64,000 nucleotides of DNA. Origin: Candidatus Freyrarchaeum guaymasense. Its GTDB lineage: Archaea > Asgardarchaeota > Jordarchaeia > Jordarchaeales > Freyrarchaeaceae. This document shows positions 6,841 to 14,360 of the stretch, one piece after another. The stretch covers positions 62,001 to 126,000 of the forward strand of contig JAUQZD010000050.1 in assembly GCA_030587405.1 (NCBI GenBank). The letters run 5' to 3'. The notes under the pieces are model-generated. The model saw nothing but the letters and a program-made list of their open reading frames with translations. It ran no database searches and was not told the origin of the DNA. Both the position numbers and the translations under genes were made by a program. Every line of letters begins with the position of its first letter. Positions within the stretch are counted from its first letter, which is position 1.

Positions 6841-7355
6841 AAAAACCCTCCATTTTTCTTTTAACCCGTTCTAGGACAACGAACTTATGAAGTATATAGC
6901 GTTATAAAATTTATCCTTCATGCCCTCCTATTACAACACGGGTGTTTCCTTTTCGTTCTCTTGAAGGGTGAGAGCCCACCTACTTATACTACCATAAGTT
7001 TTCCTCCTGCTTGAATAACAGAGGGCTCGGTGCATGTCATATGACAGGCTGGTTAAATTGGATGGGTGGTCTTCCGTAAATGGTGGGAAGCCCGGACGGG
7101 AACTTGGAGGATGGACAAAGGAAAATTTAAGTGGCATTCACTTGGCATTGACGGTCTAAGTTTTGGCCTTAGCACAGCTGAGAGGGGGGTGTCCACGAAG
7201 CAGACCGTTAGAAACTCGGGTTTTTCCTAAGCGCACGGATCCACTTGACCTAATCCGTTTTATACGTGAGGAATGCGCCTCCATTTTCTTTGGGTTGGTT
7301 TTGGATCCGAAAACCATAAAAAAGACGTGTTAAAAATGGTTTAAACGGAGGATGT
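6841..7355. other. 515-bp intergenic region with one possible small structured RNA
   Basis: No convincing gene. ACGGTCT (7151-7157) pairs with AGACCGT (7202-7208), and CTAAG (7156-7160) pairs with CTTAG (7168-7172), giving a compact branched fold of about 58 nt that could be a small RNA or chance. The 68-aa minus ORF at 6931-7137 lacks any recognisable feature. Confidence 0.4.
7331..7337 (+). promoter_or_regulatory. TATA-box-like element upstream of tRNA-Ile
   Basis: TAAAAAT lies 19-25 bases before the tRNA 5' end, with a second A/T run (TTTAAAC) at 7340-7346. The spacing suits an archaeal TATA box with a short leader. Confidence 0.4.
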
Positions 7356-7469
7356 GGGCCCGTGGCTCAGCCTGGTTAGAGCGTCCGACCACGAATGTGG
7401 GGCGAAGCTGATAACCGGAAGGTCGCGAGGCTATAGAAAGCGCGAATTCAAATCTCGCCGGGCCCACCA
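7356..7469 (+). tRNA. tRNA-Ile (GAT) with two non-canonical introns, CCA encoded
   Basis: Acceptor GGGCCCG/CGGGCCC, A73 and encoded CCA (7467-7469) are intact. Intron 1 is 19 nt (7388-7406) between positions 30 and 31; removing it gives a perfect 5-bp anticodon stem around CTGATAA (GAT at 7410-7412). Intron 2 is 17 nt (7430-7446) between 53 and 54; removing it joins GCGAG to TTCAAAT and CTCGC, restoring the T-arm. The mature product is 75 nt plus CCA. Intron 1 has internal CCAC/GTGG complementarity, compatible with a bulge-helix-bulge. Multiple non-canonical introns are known from Thermoproteales and some related archaea. Confidence 0.93.
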
Positions 7470-7619
7470 ACTATTTCTTCAATTCGTTCCTACTTTGAAG
7501 AATACGACATATAGTTTTGCCAGTTTTATGTTTGTGAGTATTTTGATCATAAATTTTATTTTTTGGTTGCAAGCGAAGGTGCCATGTTAATTTCTAATTT
7601 TTCACCTAAAGTTTGAAGG

Positions 7620-8009
7620 GTGATTAGGATGGTAGAGAAGGATGTTAAGAGGAAACTTGTTGATGTTTTGAAGGACTTGGAGAGAAGGGTTCCTGACGTT
7701 TTGGGTAGTACTGTTGTGACTAATGAGGGTATGCTTGTCGCCTCTGTTCTCCCTTCAGACATTGCTGATCCTAGGCTCGTAGCAGCAATGTCCGTAGCGG
7801 CTCTGGGGATTGGCAAAAGGACTGTAGCTGAGCTGGGGCAGGGTGAGCTTCAACGGGTTCTCATAACAGGCAAGGATGGGCAGACTGTTATTATGAGTAT
7901 AGGTGATGCGCATCTTCTAACAGTCTTGGTGAGGCACGACGCGAATTTAGGACTTGTATTCTGGGAGATGCTTAAAACGGTAGAGGAGGTCAAAAAAGTT
8001 CTTTACTAG
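7620..8009 (+). CDS. Roadblock/LC7-domain protein
   Basis: A single Roadblock/LC7 domain spans nearly all 129 residues (VLGSTVVTNEGMLVAS, then AALGIGKRTVAELGQGELQRVLI and a final amphipathic helix). In other systems (MglB, Ragulator-type proteins) such domains form dimers that regulate small Ras-like GTPases. A cognate Rab-like GTPase exists at 47972 in this window, but no link is shown. GTG 7620 or ATG 7629 could be the start. Eight bases separate it from the next gene, so it is likely an operon. Confidence 0.88.
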   Translation: MIRMVEKDVKRKLVDVLKDLERRVPDVLGSTVVTNEGMLVASVLPSDIADPRLVAAMSVAALGIGKRTVAELGQGELQRVLITGKDGQTVIMSIGDAHLLTVLVRHDANLGLVFWEMLKTVEEVKKVLY

Positions 8010-8017
8010 TTTGGGAG

Positions 8018-8512
8018 GTGGACGGTTTGTCCGAGAACTTAGAAAGGTTGCACAGGTTTATCACTCGCGTGTTTGTCTTGCTGATGAATCGACTTGATGC
8101 CGTAGCTGGTAGAGACACTATAAGGGCTGTGTTTAGGCTAGTTGGAGAAACTGTAGGTGAGCGTGTTGAGAAGAGATTGAGGGAGAAGTACAATGTAGCA
8201 TCTTGGAACCCTGAAAAGTTCGCCGAGCTTGTAGCCAAAGACGTTATCGCTCCTGTCGTCGGTGACAGATGTGTTTCTTACGAGGGAAACGAGGAGGAGG
8301 CAAGAATAACATTTACTGCGTGTCCTTTTGAAAAGTTGGACTTAGACATTACAACCAAGTTTTACTGTACGTACACTCATGGTTTAATAGAGGAGGCAGC
8401 ACGCAGGGCTTTCGGAGAAGAAGTTAAAGTGGAAGCTGAAAGCTTGAAGAGCGAAGGGGCTGACCGATGCAGTTTCAAGATAAAGAAGCAAAGTAAGCTC
8501 GTCGATAAATAA
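8018..8512 (+). CDS. V4R/ATC-hydrolase-like small ligand-binding protein
   Basis: A 164-residue protein with helical N-terminal half and a C-terminal half ending in the Cys-containing pattern typical of V4R and related L-2-amino-thiazoline-4-carboxylate-hydrolase-like domains: TACPFEKL (about 103), FYCTYTHGLIEEAARRAFG, then VEAESLKSEGADRCSFKI. Those domains bind small hydrophobic or metabolite ligands. No catalytic role is inferred. It follows the Roadblock gene with an 8-bp gap and shares its fold pattern with the protein at 37708. The start may be GTG 8018 or the later internal codon. Confidence 0.6.
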   Translation: MDGLSENLERLHRFITRVFVLLMNRLDAVAGRDTIRAVFRLVGETVGERVEKRLREKYNVASWNPEKFAELVAKDVIAPVVGDRCVSYEGNEEEARITFTACPFEKLDLDITTKFYCTYTHGLIEEAARRAFGEEVKVEAESLKSEGADRCSFKIKKQSKLVDK

Positions 8513-8557
8513 AGTTTTCCAACCTAACATTCTTATTTTTTGAGGGGATGGATGTGG

Positions 8558-8833
8558 ATGTTGATTCTTGCTAATAAGCTTAATAGGATCATGCTAAAAC
8601 TTGAAAGGGAAGGGTACAAAATTAGGAGACATTACTACGAGTATTATGTTAGGTATGATGATAGGTTTATCTGTGTGGCAACGTTGTTCCCCGAGTGGGG
8701 TTACATGTTTATTCTTCTTCGGCCAGGTGAAAGGAAGCACGTTGAAAGGATAATTCGTATTATAAGGGAAGAGTTTCCAAGTATTAGGAAGGAGATCTTG
8801 AAAGAAGCTGGTTGTGACGTGAAGTCGCTATGA
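8558..8833 (+). CDS. Small conserved-looking protein, unknown function
   Basis: About 92 residues from ATG 8558, chosen because GAGGGGAT lies eight bases upstream; TTG 8540 is the longest possible start. Predicted alternating strands and a C-terminal amphipathic helix (HVERIIRIIREEFPSIRKEILKEAG) with many Tyr/Arg residues (REGYKIRRHYYEYYVRY). No family recognised. Its last ~130 bases overlap the 3' end of the opposing longin-like gene, which is a large overlap for a compact genome. Confidence 0.6.
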   Translation: MLILANKLNRIMLKLEREGYKIRRHYYEYYVRYDDRFICVATLFPEWGYMFILLRPGERKHVERIIRIIREEFPSIRKEILKEAGCDVKSL

Positions 8834-9351
8834 ACGTTTACACCTTTATCTTTTTTCATTATTTCTTTAACCATTTGATTGATTTCTGCGAGGATGAGGT
8901 CTGCGGCTTCTTTTGCATTTAATTTCCCGCTTAATATTAGCTCTCTTACTTTTTCGGGGTATTTAGCTTTAGACTGGACTATTTGATCTATTTCTTTGCA
9001 GAATTGCTGGAAGTGGTCAACATTCTTATCCCAGTTTTCTAGCTTATTACGATATTTCTCTTTGAATCGCTTTAGTATCTCTTCTGCCACCTCCTTCAGG
9101 ATATCTTCGTCTTCCTTGTCTGCTAAAATTATTGTTGCAAGCGGATCGCTTAAGTTGCAAAGAAGAACATATTTGTCGGTTCGTATCACTTCGAGTTTTG
9201 CGCTTGCCAAATTTTCGGTGAAGGACATAACCGCACTCATGAAGCCTGTGAGAAGAAGACTGTCCATACCTTCTATATCACCAATTTTTTTATATGTCCG
9301 TCGGCATAGGCAGATCCCACTCTTATCCATTACGTAGACGTCTAGTATCAC
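8701..9351 (-). CDS. Longin-like domain protein with C-terminal helices
   Basis: Residues 1-100 (from GTG 9351, preceded by TTGGGGGA; the ORF opens at TTG 9369) form an alpha/beta domain of longin/Roadblock type: VILDVYVMDKSGICL, then LLLTGFMSAVMSFTENL. They align by eye with the N-terminus of the 672-aa protein at 17828 (LLSGFLAAVFSFAKEI), so the two are paralogues. Longin domains occur in eukaryotic vesicle-traffic proteins and are frequent in Asgard archaea. Helices follow to about residue 180. The last ~45 residues overlap the opposing 8558 gene antisense and look compositionally unlike the rest, so a lost stop codon is possible. Confidence 0.65.
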   Translation of the reverse strand: MILDVYVMDKSGICLCRRTYKKIGDIEGMDSLLLTGFMSAVMSFTENLASAKLEVIRTDKYVLLCNLSDPLATIILADKEDEDILKEVAEEILKRFKEKYRNKLENWDKNVDHFQQFCKEIDQIVQSKAKYPEKVRELILSGKLNAKEAADLILAEINQMVKEIMKKDKGVNVHSDFTSQPASFKISFLILGNSSLIIRIILSTCFLSPGRRRINM

Positions 9352-9573
9352 GGATCCCCCAACCTGCAACCTGGGGGTATATTCCTTCAGGGGAAGGATG
9401 AAGGCGTAGGGGGATATAAATTTTTCCTTTTACATTTAAAAACCAAGAAAAATTGGGAGGGAAGGGAGATATCTTTAAAGTTAATTGCAAAAATTTACTA
9501 AATAATTATGAAATTAATGAGAAGAAGGTATAATTTGTGCAACAGATTAAAACTGAAAAATACGGGATACTTC

Positions 9574-9588
9574 TAAAGCAATGCTTTA
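9574..9588. promoter_or_regulatory. Palindromic candidate operator upstream of the TrmB-type regulator
   Basis: TAAAGCA-A-TGCTTTA is a perfect 7-bp inverted repeat with a one-base centre in an otherwise A/T-rich 330-bp gene-free region. It lies about 105 bp before the regulator start, a plausible autoregulatory site. The rest of 9352-9692 shows nothing else recognisable. Confidence 0.35.
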
Positions 9589-9692
9589 ACTAAAGGAACA
9601 AAAAGATAATAGGAAAAATTTAGGAGAGGAGTGTAGGAACGTGTAGATGCCTTGGCAGATGGAAGGAAATTCTACGGGGAGGTTTGATCGCT

Positions 9693-10481
9693 ATGCTTCA
9701 TAGGGGGGGTGATGTTAGGCGGGCACTTGAAAGGGTGGGTTTGACGGGTTATGAGGCTGAGGTTTACCTTACCTTGGTGGAGGGAGGAGCTCTAACTGCT
9801 AGGGAGGTAAGCAGAAGAAGCGGGGTTCCATACTCTAGGATCTATGATGTTTTGGAGCGGCTCGAAGAGAAAGGTTGGATTCAGGTTCATGGCGGTAGGC
9901 CGAAACTTTACGCTGCTATGCCTCCAAGGGAGGCTATGCGTGTGGTTAAGCTCAGGTTTCAGAGGGATATCGAGGAGAACGAGAGGAAAATTGTAGAGAT
10001 CTTGCAACCGATTTATGAAAGGACGGAGGGGGCTGAGCAGCCGAATATTTGGATAATTCATGGAGAGCAGAATATTTTGTCTAAGTTTAAGGAGATGATT
10101 GAAAAGGCTAGGAGGGAAGTTCTCATAGCTTTGCCCGTCGTTGTTGAGGGTGTTATCGAGCCTGTTGAGGAGATTCTTAGAAGGCTGCGTTCAGGCAACG
10201 TCACCGTGAAAATTATGGCTAGTGTTCTGGATGAAAAGGTATTAGAGAGGCTTTCTAGGATGGTGGGAAAGGAGAACGTCACCGCTAGGGATATCATGTA
10301 TGGTGGAGGAGTCATAGTCGATGGAAGGGAAGCGATGATCGTCCTTCTAGACCAAGCTGAGGGAGGATTTAGGTTTTCCATGGGGATATGGTCTGATCAT
10401 ATAGGTTTAGCGATGATAGCTAGTGGTTACTTTAATTTTCTCTGGGAAACATCTAAGAAGGATGATGCAGGATTTAGATGA
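9693..10481 (+). CDS. TrmB-family transcriptional regulator
   Basis: A DNA-binding regulator. The N-terminal TrmB-type winged helix (about residues 9-80: LTGYEAEVYLTLVEGGALTA, then SGVPYSRIYDVLERLEEKGW) is followed by a helix and a phospholipase-D-like C-terminal domain (WIIHGEQNILSKFKEMIEKA, then VLIALP). TrmB proteins generally sense sugars or other metabolites and repress or activate nearby genes. The ATG at 9693 is preferred because GGGGAGG lies ten bases upstream; TTG 9684 is the longer alternative. It overlaps or abuts the methyltransferase gene, which is probably cotranscribed. Confidence 0.9.
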   Translation: MLHRGGDVRRALERVGLTGYEAEVYLTLVEGGALTAREVSRRSGVPYSRIYDVLERLEEKGWIQVHGGRPKLYAAMPPREAMRVVKLRFQRDIEENERKIVEILQPIYERTEGAEQPNIWIIHGEQNILSKFKEMIEKARREVLIALPVVVEGVIEPVEEILRRLRSGNVTVKIMASVLDEKVLERLSRMVGKENVTARDIMYGGGVIVDGREAMIVLLDQAEGGFRFSMGIWSDHIGLAMIASGYFNFLWETSKKDDAGFR

Positions 10482-11299
10482 AGGGGGTTTTTATGTTTAA
10501 GAAGCCAGTAATTGGGCGATACCTGTCTTATCATAGGCATGAGAGACCTAGTCCTTGGATAGTTAAGTTTAGGGAGGTTTTTTATAGGATCCTTGGGCAC
10601 CCTTACCTTCTTGACGCTGTGAGGGCTGCTAGGGTTTTACCGCACTTGGAGGTGAAGCCAGGGATAACCGCTTTAGACGTGGGCTGCGGATGGGCTGTGT
10701 GGAGTGTAGCCCTAATGGCTGATGGGGTGAGGATGGTCGCCCTCGACTTGCCAAACGAGGACTTCTGGGAGGCTTGCAAGTCTGCAAGGATAAATAAGAT
10801 CCCGGTGGATTTCGTCTTAGGCGATGGGCAAAGCCTTCCCTTCAGAGAGGAATGTTTTGACTTGATTCTAGGGTTGGATGTCTTCGAGCACATACCAGAT
10901 GACTTAAAGACGGTTAAGGAGGCTAAACGCGTTCTAACTAGGAAAGGGGTTCTGGTTGGTACCGTTCCAACCTCTGAGGGAAGGCGGTTCTTCCTGAGGG
11001 GAGAGGGGGAGAGTAGGATGACTAGGGATGATGTAGAGCTTGGCCACCATAGGAGATACAACCGGAGGATGATAATGCGCTTAGCTAGGGAGGCAGGGAT
11101 GAAACTTGAAAAAATCGGGTATTACAATCAGGTTTTCAGTGAGTTCGCCGAGGAGGTAAGGGAGGTTCTTAGAAGGTATAAGGTTCCAGATTACTTGCTG
11201 TTCCCCTTCCTCTTCCCCATGGCGAAAATAGACTTCATGCTTATTCCAGACAGTGTGGAAGGAACAGGATGCTACTTTAAAATGGTAAAGGAAAGGTGA
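10478..11299 (+). CDS. Class I SAM-dependent methyltransferase
   Basis: A Rossmann-fold methyltransferase: motif I TALDVGCGWAVWS (about residue 65), acidic end of strand 2 VALDLP (D90), motif with GDGQSLPF, then FDLILGLDVFEHI before motif IV. This is the UbiE/Methyltransf_11 pattern, so O-, C- or N-methylation of a small molecule or lipid is possible; the substrate is unknown. ATG 10478 overlaps the regulator stop by four bases. ATG 10493 (MFKKPVIG), preceded by AAGGGGG, may be the real start. Confidence 0.88.
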   Translation: MKGVFMFKKPVIGRYLSYHRHERPSPWIVKFREVFYRILGHPYLLDAVRAARVLPHLEVKPGITALDVGCGWAVWSVALMADGVRMVALDLPNEDFWEACKSARINKIPVDFVLGDGQSLPFREECFDLILGLDVFEHIPDDLKTVKEAKRVLTRKGVLVGTVPTSEGRRFFLRGEGESRMTRDDVELGHHRRYNRRMIMRLAREAGMKLEKIGYYNQVFSEFAEEVREVLRRYKVPDYLLFPFLFPMAKIDFMLIPDSVEGTGCYFKMVKER

Positions 11300-11472
11300 G
11301 CTAAACAGGAAAAACAGGAACATGTTACTTAAAATTCGCTAACATGCTATAACATGATACTTAAACCCTTAAGATTTTAACTTTAAAGAAAGGGGTTGAC
11401 TTCGCCCATCCTACGAAGGAGTCCTCATTGAAAGAGGATCGCCCAGAGGCTATTAGAAGTAACCCTCTTAAC

Positions 11473-12762
11473 TTATGGAGTTAGCCTGTTTATTAGCCGG
11501 GGGAATAAGCAGGCTTCTCTTATATGAGGAAGCTTTAGGATCCATTCTACCGTGCGTTCTACTCCTAACCCGAAGCCGCCGTGTGGGATCGAGCCATACC
11601 TTCTTAGGTCGAGGTACCACTTGTAGTCGTCAAGGTTTGCTTTGATCTCTTTCAGTCTTGTAAGGAGCGTCTCGTAGTCGTCTTCCCTCATCCCTCCGCC
11701 TATTATTTCGCCTACACCTGGCACGAGCAAGTCCATTGAGAGGGTAATCTCCTCCTCGCCCTCCTTCCTCTTAAAATAAAATGCTTTCTGGCTTGCAGGG
11801 AACTCGGTTAGGAAGAGTGGTTCGCCTAGCTGGTCGACCAGCATCCTTTCCATCGCCTCTTCTATTTCGCCGCCTTCACCGATTTCTACACCCCTCTTTT
11901 TCAGCTCTCTAACCGCTTCCCTATACGTGAGGCGCTTAAATGGTTTCTTGGGGGCTTTAAGGTCGTCCACATTCAACGTCTTAAGGATGGGCTCGTCCTC
12001 CTCCAGCGTCCTCTCCACAATATGCACTATGAGATCCTCGGTGAAGGAGACGAGGTCGTCGAAGTCTATGAAGGTGAGCTCCACTTCTGCGTGCGTGTAC
12101 TCTGTTAAGTGGCGCCTTGTCCTAGACTTCTCCGCCCTAAACGATTTTTGAATGCAGTAAACGTCCCCCAGAGCAGGTAGCGCCGCTTCTAAGTAGAGCT
12201 GGGATGACTGAGTTAAGTAGGCTACCTCGTCGAAGTACTTTATGGGAAAGAGGGTTGCACCCCCTTCACAGGCGGCACGTGTTATCAGTGGTGGAAGCAC
12301 CTCAACCAGCCCTCTTTCCTCACAGAACTCCCTGAAGTACTTTAGTAGCTTCGCAGTATATTTTAGGATGGCCGAGGTTTTCTCGCCCCTAATAACTAGA
12401 TGTCTTTTACTGAGGAGAACGTCAGGAGACGAGTCAGGCTGATATTCTTCCTCTATAGTTGGGCTTGAGGGAGATATAACATCCACACTTTCAGCCCTGA
12501 TCTCGTACCCGTAGGGTGATCTTTCATCTCTAGTCACCGTTCCAACTACACGTACGGCTGCCTCCCTGTAAGCGTTCAGAAGCTCACCGTAACCGGATGC
12601 GTTGCTTCTCACAACCACCTGAGTAAATCCAGTTCCATCCCTTAAAGTTAAGAAAACAAGTTTTTTGCCGTGCTGTCTCTTCAAGTGGATCCAGCCTTTA
12701 ACGGTTACTTGCTCGCCAACATGGGAGCCTAACTCCCTGATTTTGCAGTTTACGATGTCCAA
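11473..12762 (-). CDS. asnS: Asparaginyl-tRNA synthetase (class IIb)
   Basis: A complete class IIb synthetase of 429 residues. The N-terminal OB fold (about 1-100, VTVKGWIHLKRQHGKKLVFL) binds the anticodon. Motif 2 is FRAEKSRTRRHLTEYTHAEVE-like near residue 207, and motif 3 GGFGLGVERTVEWIL lies near 396. AYLTQSSQLYLE, the flipping-loop region and a C-terminus CLFPR...R.TP fit AsnRS rather than AspRS. The OB fold also separates it from archaeal asparagine synthetase A-like proteins. A direct AsnRS implies that tRNA-Asn does not depend only on amidotransferase. It stands 27 bp from the next minus-strand gene. Confidence 0.9.
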   Translation of the reverse strand: MDIVNCKIRELGSHVGEQVTVKGWIHLKRQHGKKLVFLTLRDGTGFTQVVVRSNASGYGELLNAYREAAVRVVGTVTRDERSPYGYEIRAESVDVISPSSPTIEEEYQPDSSPDVLLSKRHLVIRGEKTSAILKYTAKLLKYFREFCEERGLVEVLPPLITRAACEGGATLFPIKYFDEVAYLTQSSQLYLEAALPALGDVYCIQKSFRAEKSRTRRHLTEYTHAEVELTFIDFDDLVSFTEDLIVHIVERTLEEDEPILKTLNVDDLKAPKKPFKRLTYREAVRELKKRGVEIGEGGEIEEAMERMLVDQLGEPLFLTEFPASQKAFYFKRKEGEEEITLSMDLLVPGVGEIIGGGMREDDYETLLTRLKEIKANLDDYKWYLDLRRYGSIPHGGFGLGVERTVEWILKLPHIREACLFPRLINRLTP

Positions 12763-12789
12763 TGCTAACCCCCATAAATAATTTTTCTC

Positions 12790-13554
12790 TTAAATTTTAA
12801 AGAGTCTTGCTGCGTTCTCTCTGGATAACAAGTCAATTACTTGGGGGTCTACGTCGTTTACGCGCAGGTGCTGGACGGCTTTTGGAAGAGAGAATAGGTC
12901 AGAGGCGTCCCTTCCAAGGTCGGTGTCAAGGAGGAATTTTTCAGGGTTATGAGACACGTACATTTCGACTATTCTGAGTAAAGAGTTTAAGTCCAGCTTT
13001 CCATGCTGAACAGTCAATCCCACGTACACTTCAACGTTTTCAAGAAGACCTATGTTTTCAATGTTTACATGGTCTACTACAACGTTATAGTAGCCGACTT
13101 CATCCAGTAGGTTAAGGATCTTTTTCGTAGTCGCCTCTTTCCCCCGTCTTGGGGTGTGAATTATTGCAGGAACATCCATTTTCTTAGCGATAGTAAGCTG
13201 GGCTTTAAGCACGTCAACCTCCTTCTCGGAAGCCGCTTCAAGCCCTACCTCTCCAATAGCTACGTACTCTCCAGCATGCTCTTCTAAGTAGTTGAATGCA
13301 ACTTCTACGTTTGGGGGAATGCATCTTGGATGAACGCCTATGGAAGGATAAAAGGAAATGTATGAGCTTTTAAATCTTGACGGCTCAGCTTCGAGAATAT
13401 GCCTAAAATGGTCTATAAGCGTCATAGGGCTCGATGGAGTAACAGGGTAGAACGCCACTGAAATAATACCTGTAACTCCTGAAATACCTAGTGCTGTGAA
13501 GTCTTCGAACGACCTGAAAACAGAGTGAACATGCGGATCGATCAATCTAGGCAC
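12790..13554 (-). CDS. TatD-like metal-dependent hydrolase (COG1099 type)
   Basis: A 254-residue TIM-barrel hydrolase. IDPHVHS near residue 5 (HxH), IGEVGLE (about 98, metal-bridging Glu), IIHTPRRG (about 130) and VVDHVN (about 159) are metal ligands, and LLDTDLGRD (about 208) carries the strand-8 Asp. TatD relatives include 3'-5' deoxyribonucleases, but the archaeal subgroup is uncharacterised. The GTG start overlaps a weak SD. It lies 27 bp upstream of asnS. Confidence 0.8.
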   Translation of the reverse strand: MPRLIDPHVHSVFRSFEDFTALGISGVTGIISVAFYPVTPSSPMTLIDHFRHILEAEPSRFKSSYISFYPSIGVHPRCIPPNVEVAFNYLEEHAGEYVAIGEVGLEAASEKEVDVLKAQLTIAKKMDVPAIIHTPRRGKEATTKKILNLLDEVGYYNVVVDHVNIENIGLLENVEVYVGLTVQHGKLDLNSLLRIVEMYVSHNPEKFLLDTDLGRDASDLFSLPKAVQHLRVNDVDPQVIDLLSRENAARLFKI

Positions 13555-13726
13555 ACCTCATGAAGGCTCCCTTAAATATTTCGACTCCCAGTCAAGTTAA
13601 GTAACGGTGTTTTTTAATATTTCACCTTATTTTGTCCCCCGTAGACGTACTTTAGTCGTATTCTTTTTTAAAAAAAAGACTCTGTTCGTTCGACGTTTAA
13701 CGTAAACCTCGATGAGAGGCATAAAA

Positions 13727-13738
13727 AGGTTTAAAAAG
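13727..13738 (+). promoter_or_regulatory. TATA-like element for the 113-aa membrane protein gene
   Basis: AGGTTTAAAAAG lies 54-65 bases before the ATG at 13792 within a 237-bp gap between divergent genes. It is the best TATA match in the gap. Confidence 0.35.
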
Positions 13739-13791
13739 AGGGGTAGGCTCTCCAGCTCCTGACTGAAAAAAGAAAAGTGGAGAGATGAAAA

Positions 13792-14133
13792 ATGAAGATA
13801 GGTGGCATAATTGGGTTCATAGGGGGTATACTAGGGCTAATAGCGCCTTTCCTAGGAAGCACGTTACAGGCGACTTTAACTGGAGGAGCAGGGGCAATGG
13901 GATGGGTGCTTGCAATCGTCAGCCTGATAGTGCTAATCTTTGGTCTAGTGTTGGCCGCAGAGAAGCTACTTAAGGCAAGCACTGCTATTGTGTTGATCTT
14001 AGGAATCATAGAGTTGATCCTTGGAGCAGCGACAATGGGTACTTTAGGCATGGCACTCCTAGCAGTCCTTGGCGGCATCATTGCGATAATCGGTGCAGCT
14101 GTAGCAATCCTAGTAGAAGGCGCCTTCGCATAA
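13792..14133 (+). CDS. Small Gly/Ala-rich integral membrane protein
   Basis: A 113-residue protein made almost wholly of hydrophobic segments (about four: 3-25, 38-56, 64-82, 86-108) with few charges. No family recognised beyond general similarity to small archaeal four-helix membrane proteins. The ATG has GGAGAGATG upstream. It is monocistronic by position, with a T-rich terminator-like tract downstream. Confidence 0.75.
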   Translation: MKIGGIIGFIGGILGLIAPFLGSTLQATLTGGAGAMGWVLAIVSLIVLIFGLVLAAEKLLKASTAIVLILGIIELILGAATMGTLGMALLAVLGGIIAIIGAAVAILVEGAFA

Positions 14134-14162
14134 ACAGGAAAACAGAGTTAACACAAAAACAC

Positions 14163-14205
14163 TTTTTTATTACAAATTTTTATTACAAATCTTTCCTGTT
14201 TTTTG
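14163..14205 (+). terminator. T-rich archaeal-type terminator
   Basis: Three T tracts follow the gene within 75 bp, with TTTTTATTACAAA repeated twice in tandem. Archaeal RNA polymerase stops at such oligo-T runs. Confidence 0.5.
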
Positions 14206-14360
14206 CTAGGTTTTGCCTACAGCTTCCATACCCAGCCTTTCAGCAGGTTGAATAAAGGTGCACGTATAACAGCCTAAATTTAGAGAAAGATTTTTGCATT
14301 GTTTTTCCTTTTTTCATAAATTAGTGCTGAGGAATTTAGAGGCCTTCTGGTAGGATTACC

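Noticed and set aside
9370..9683. Possible small gene before the TrmB regulator
   Set aside because: A/T-rich with stop codons in all frames; only the palindrome stands out.
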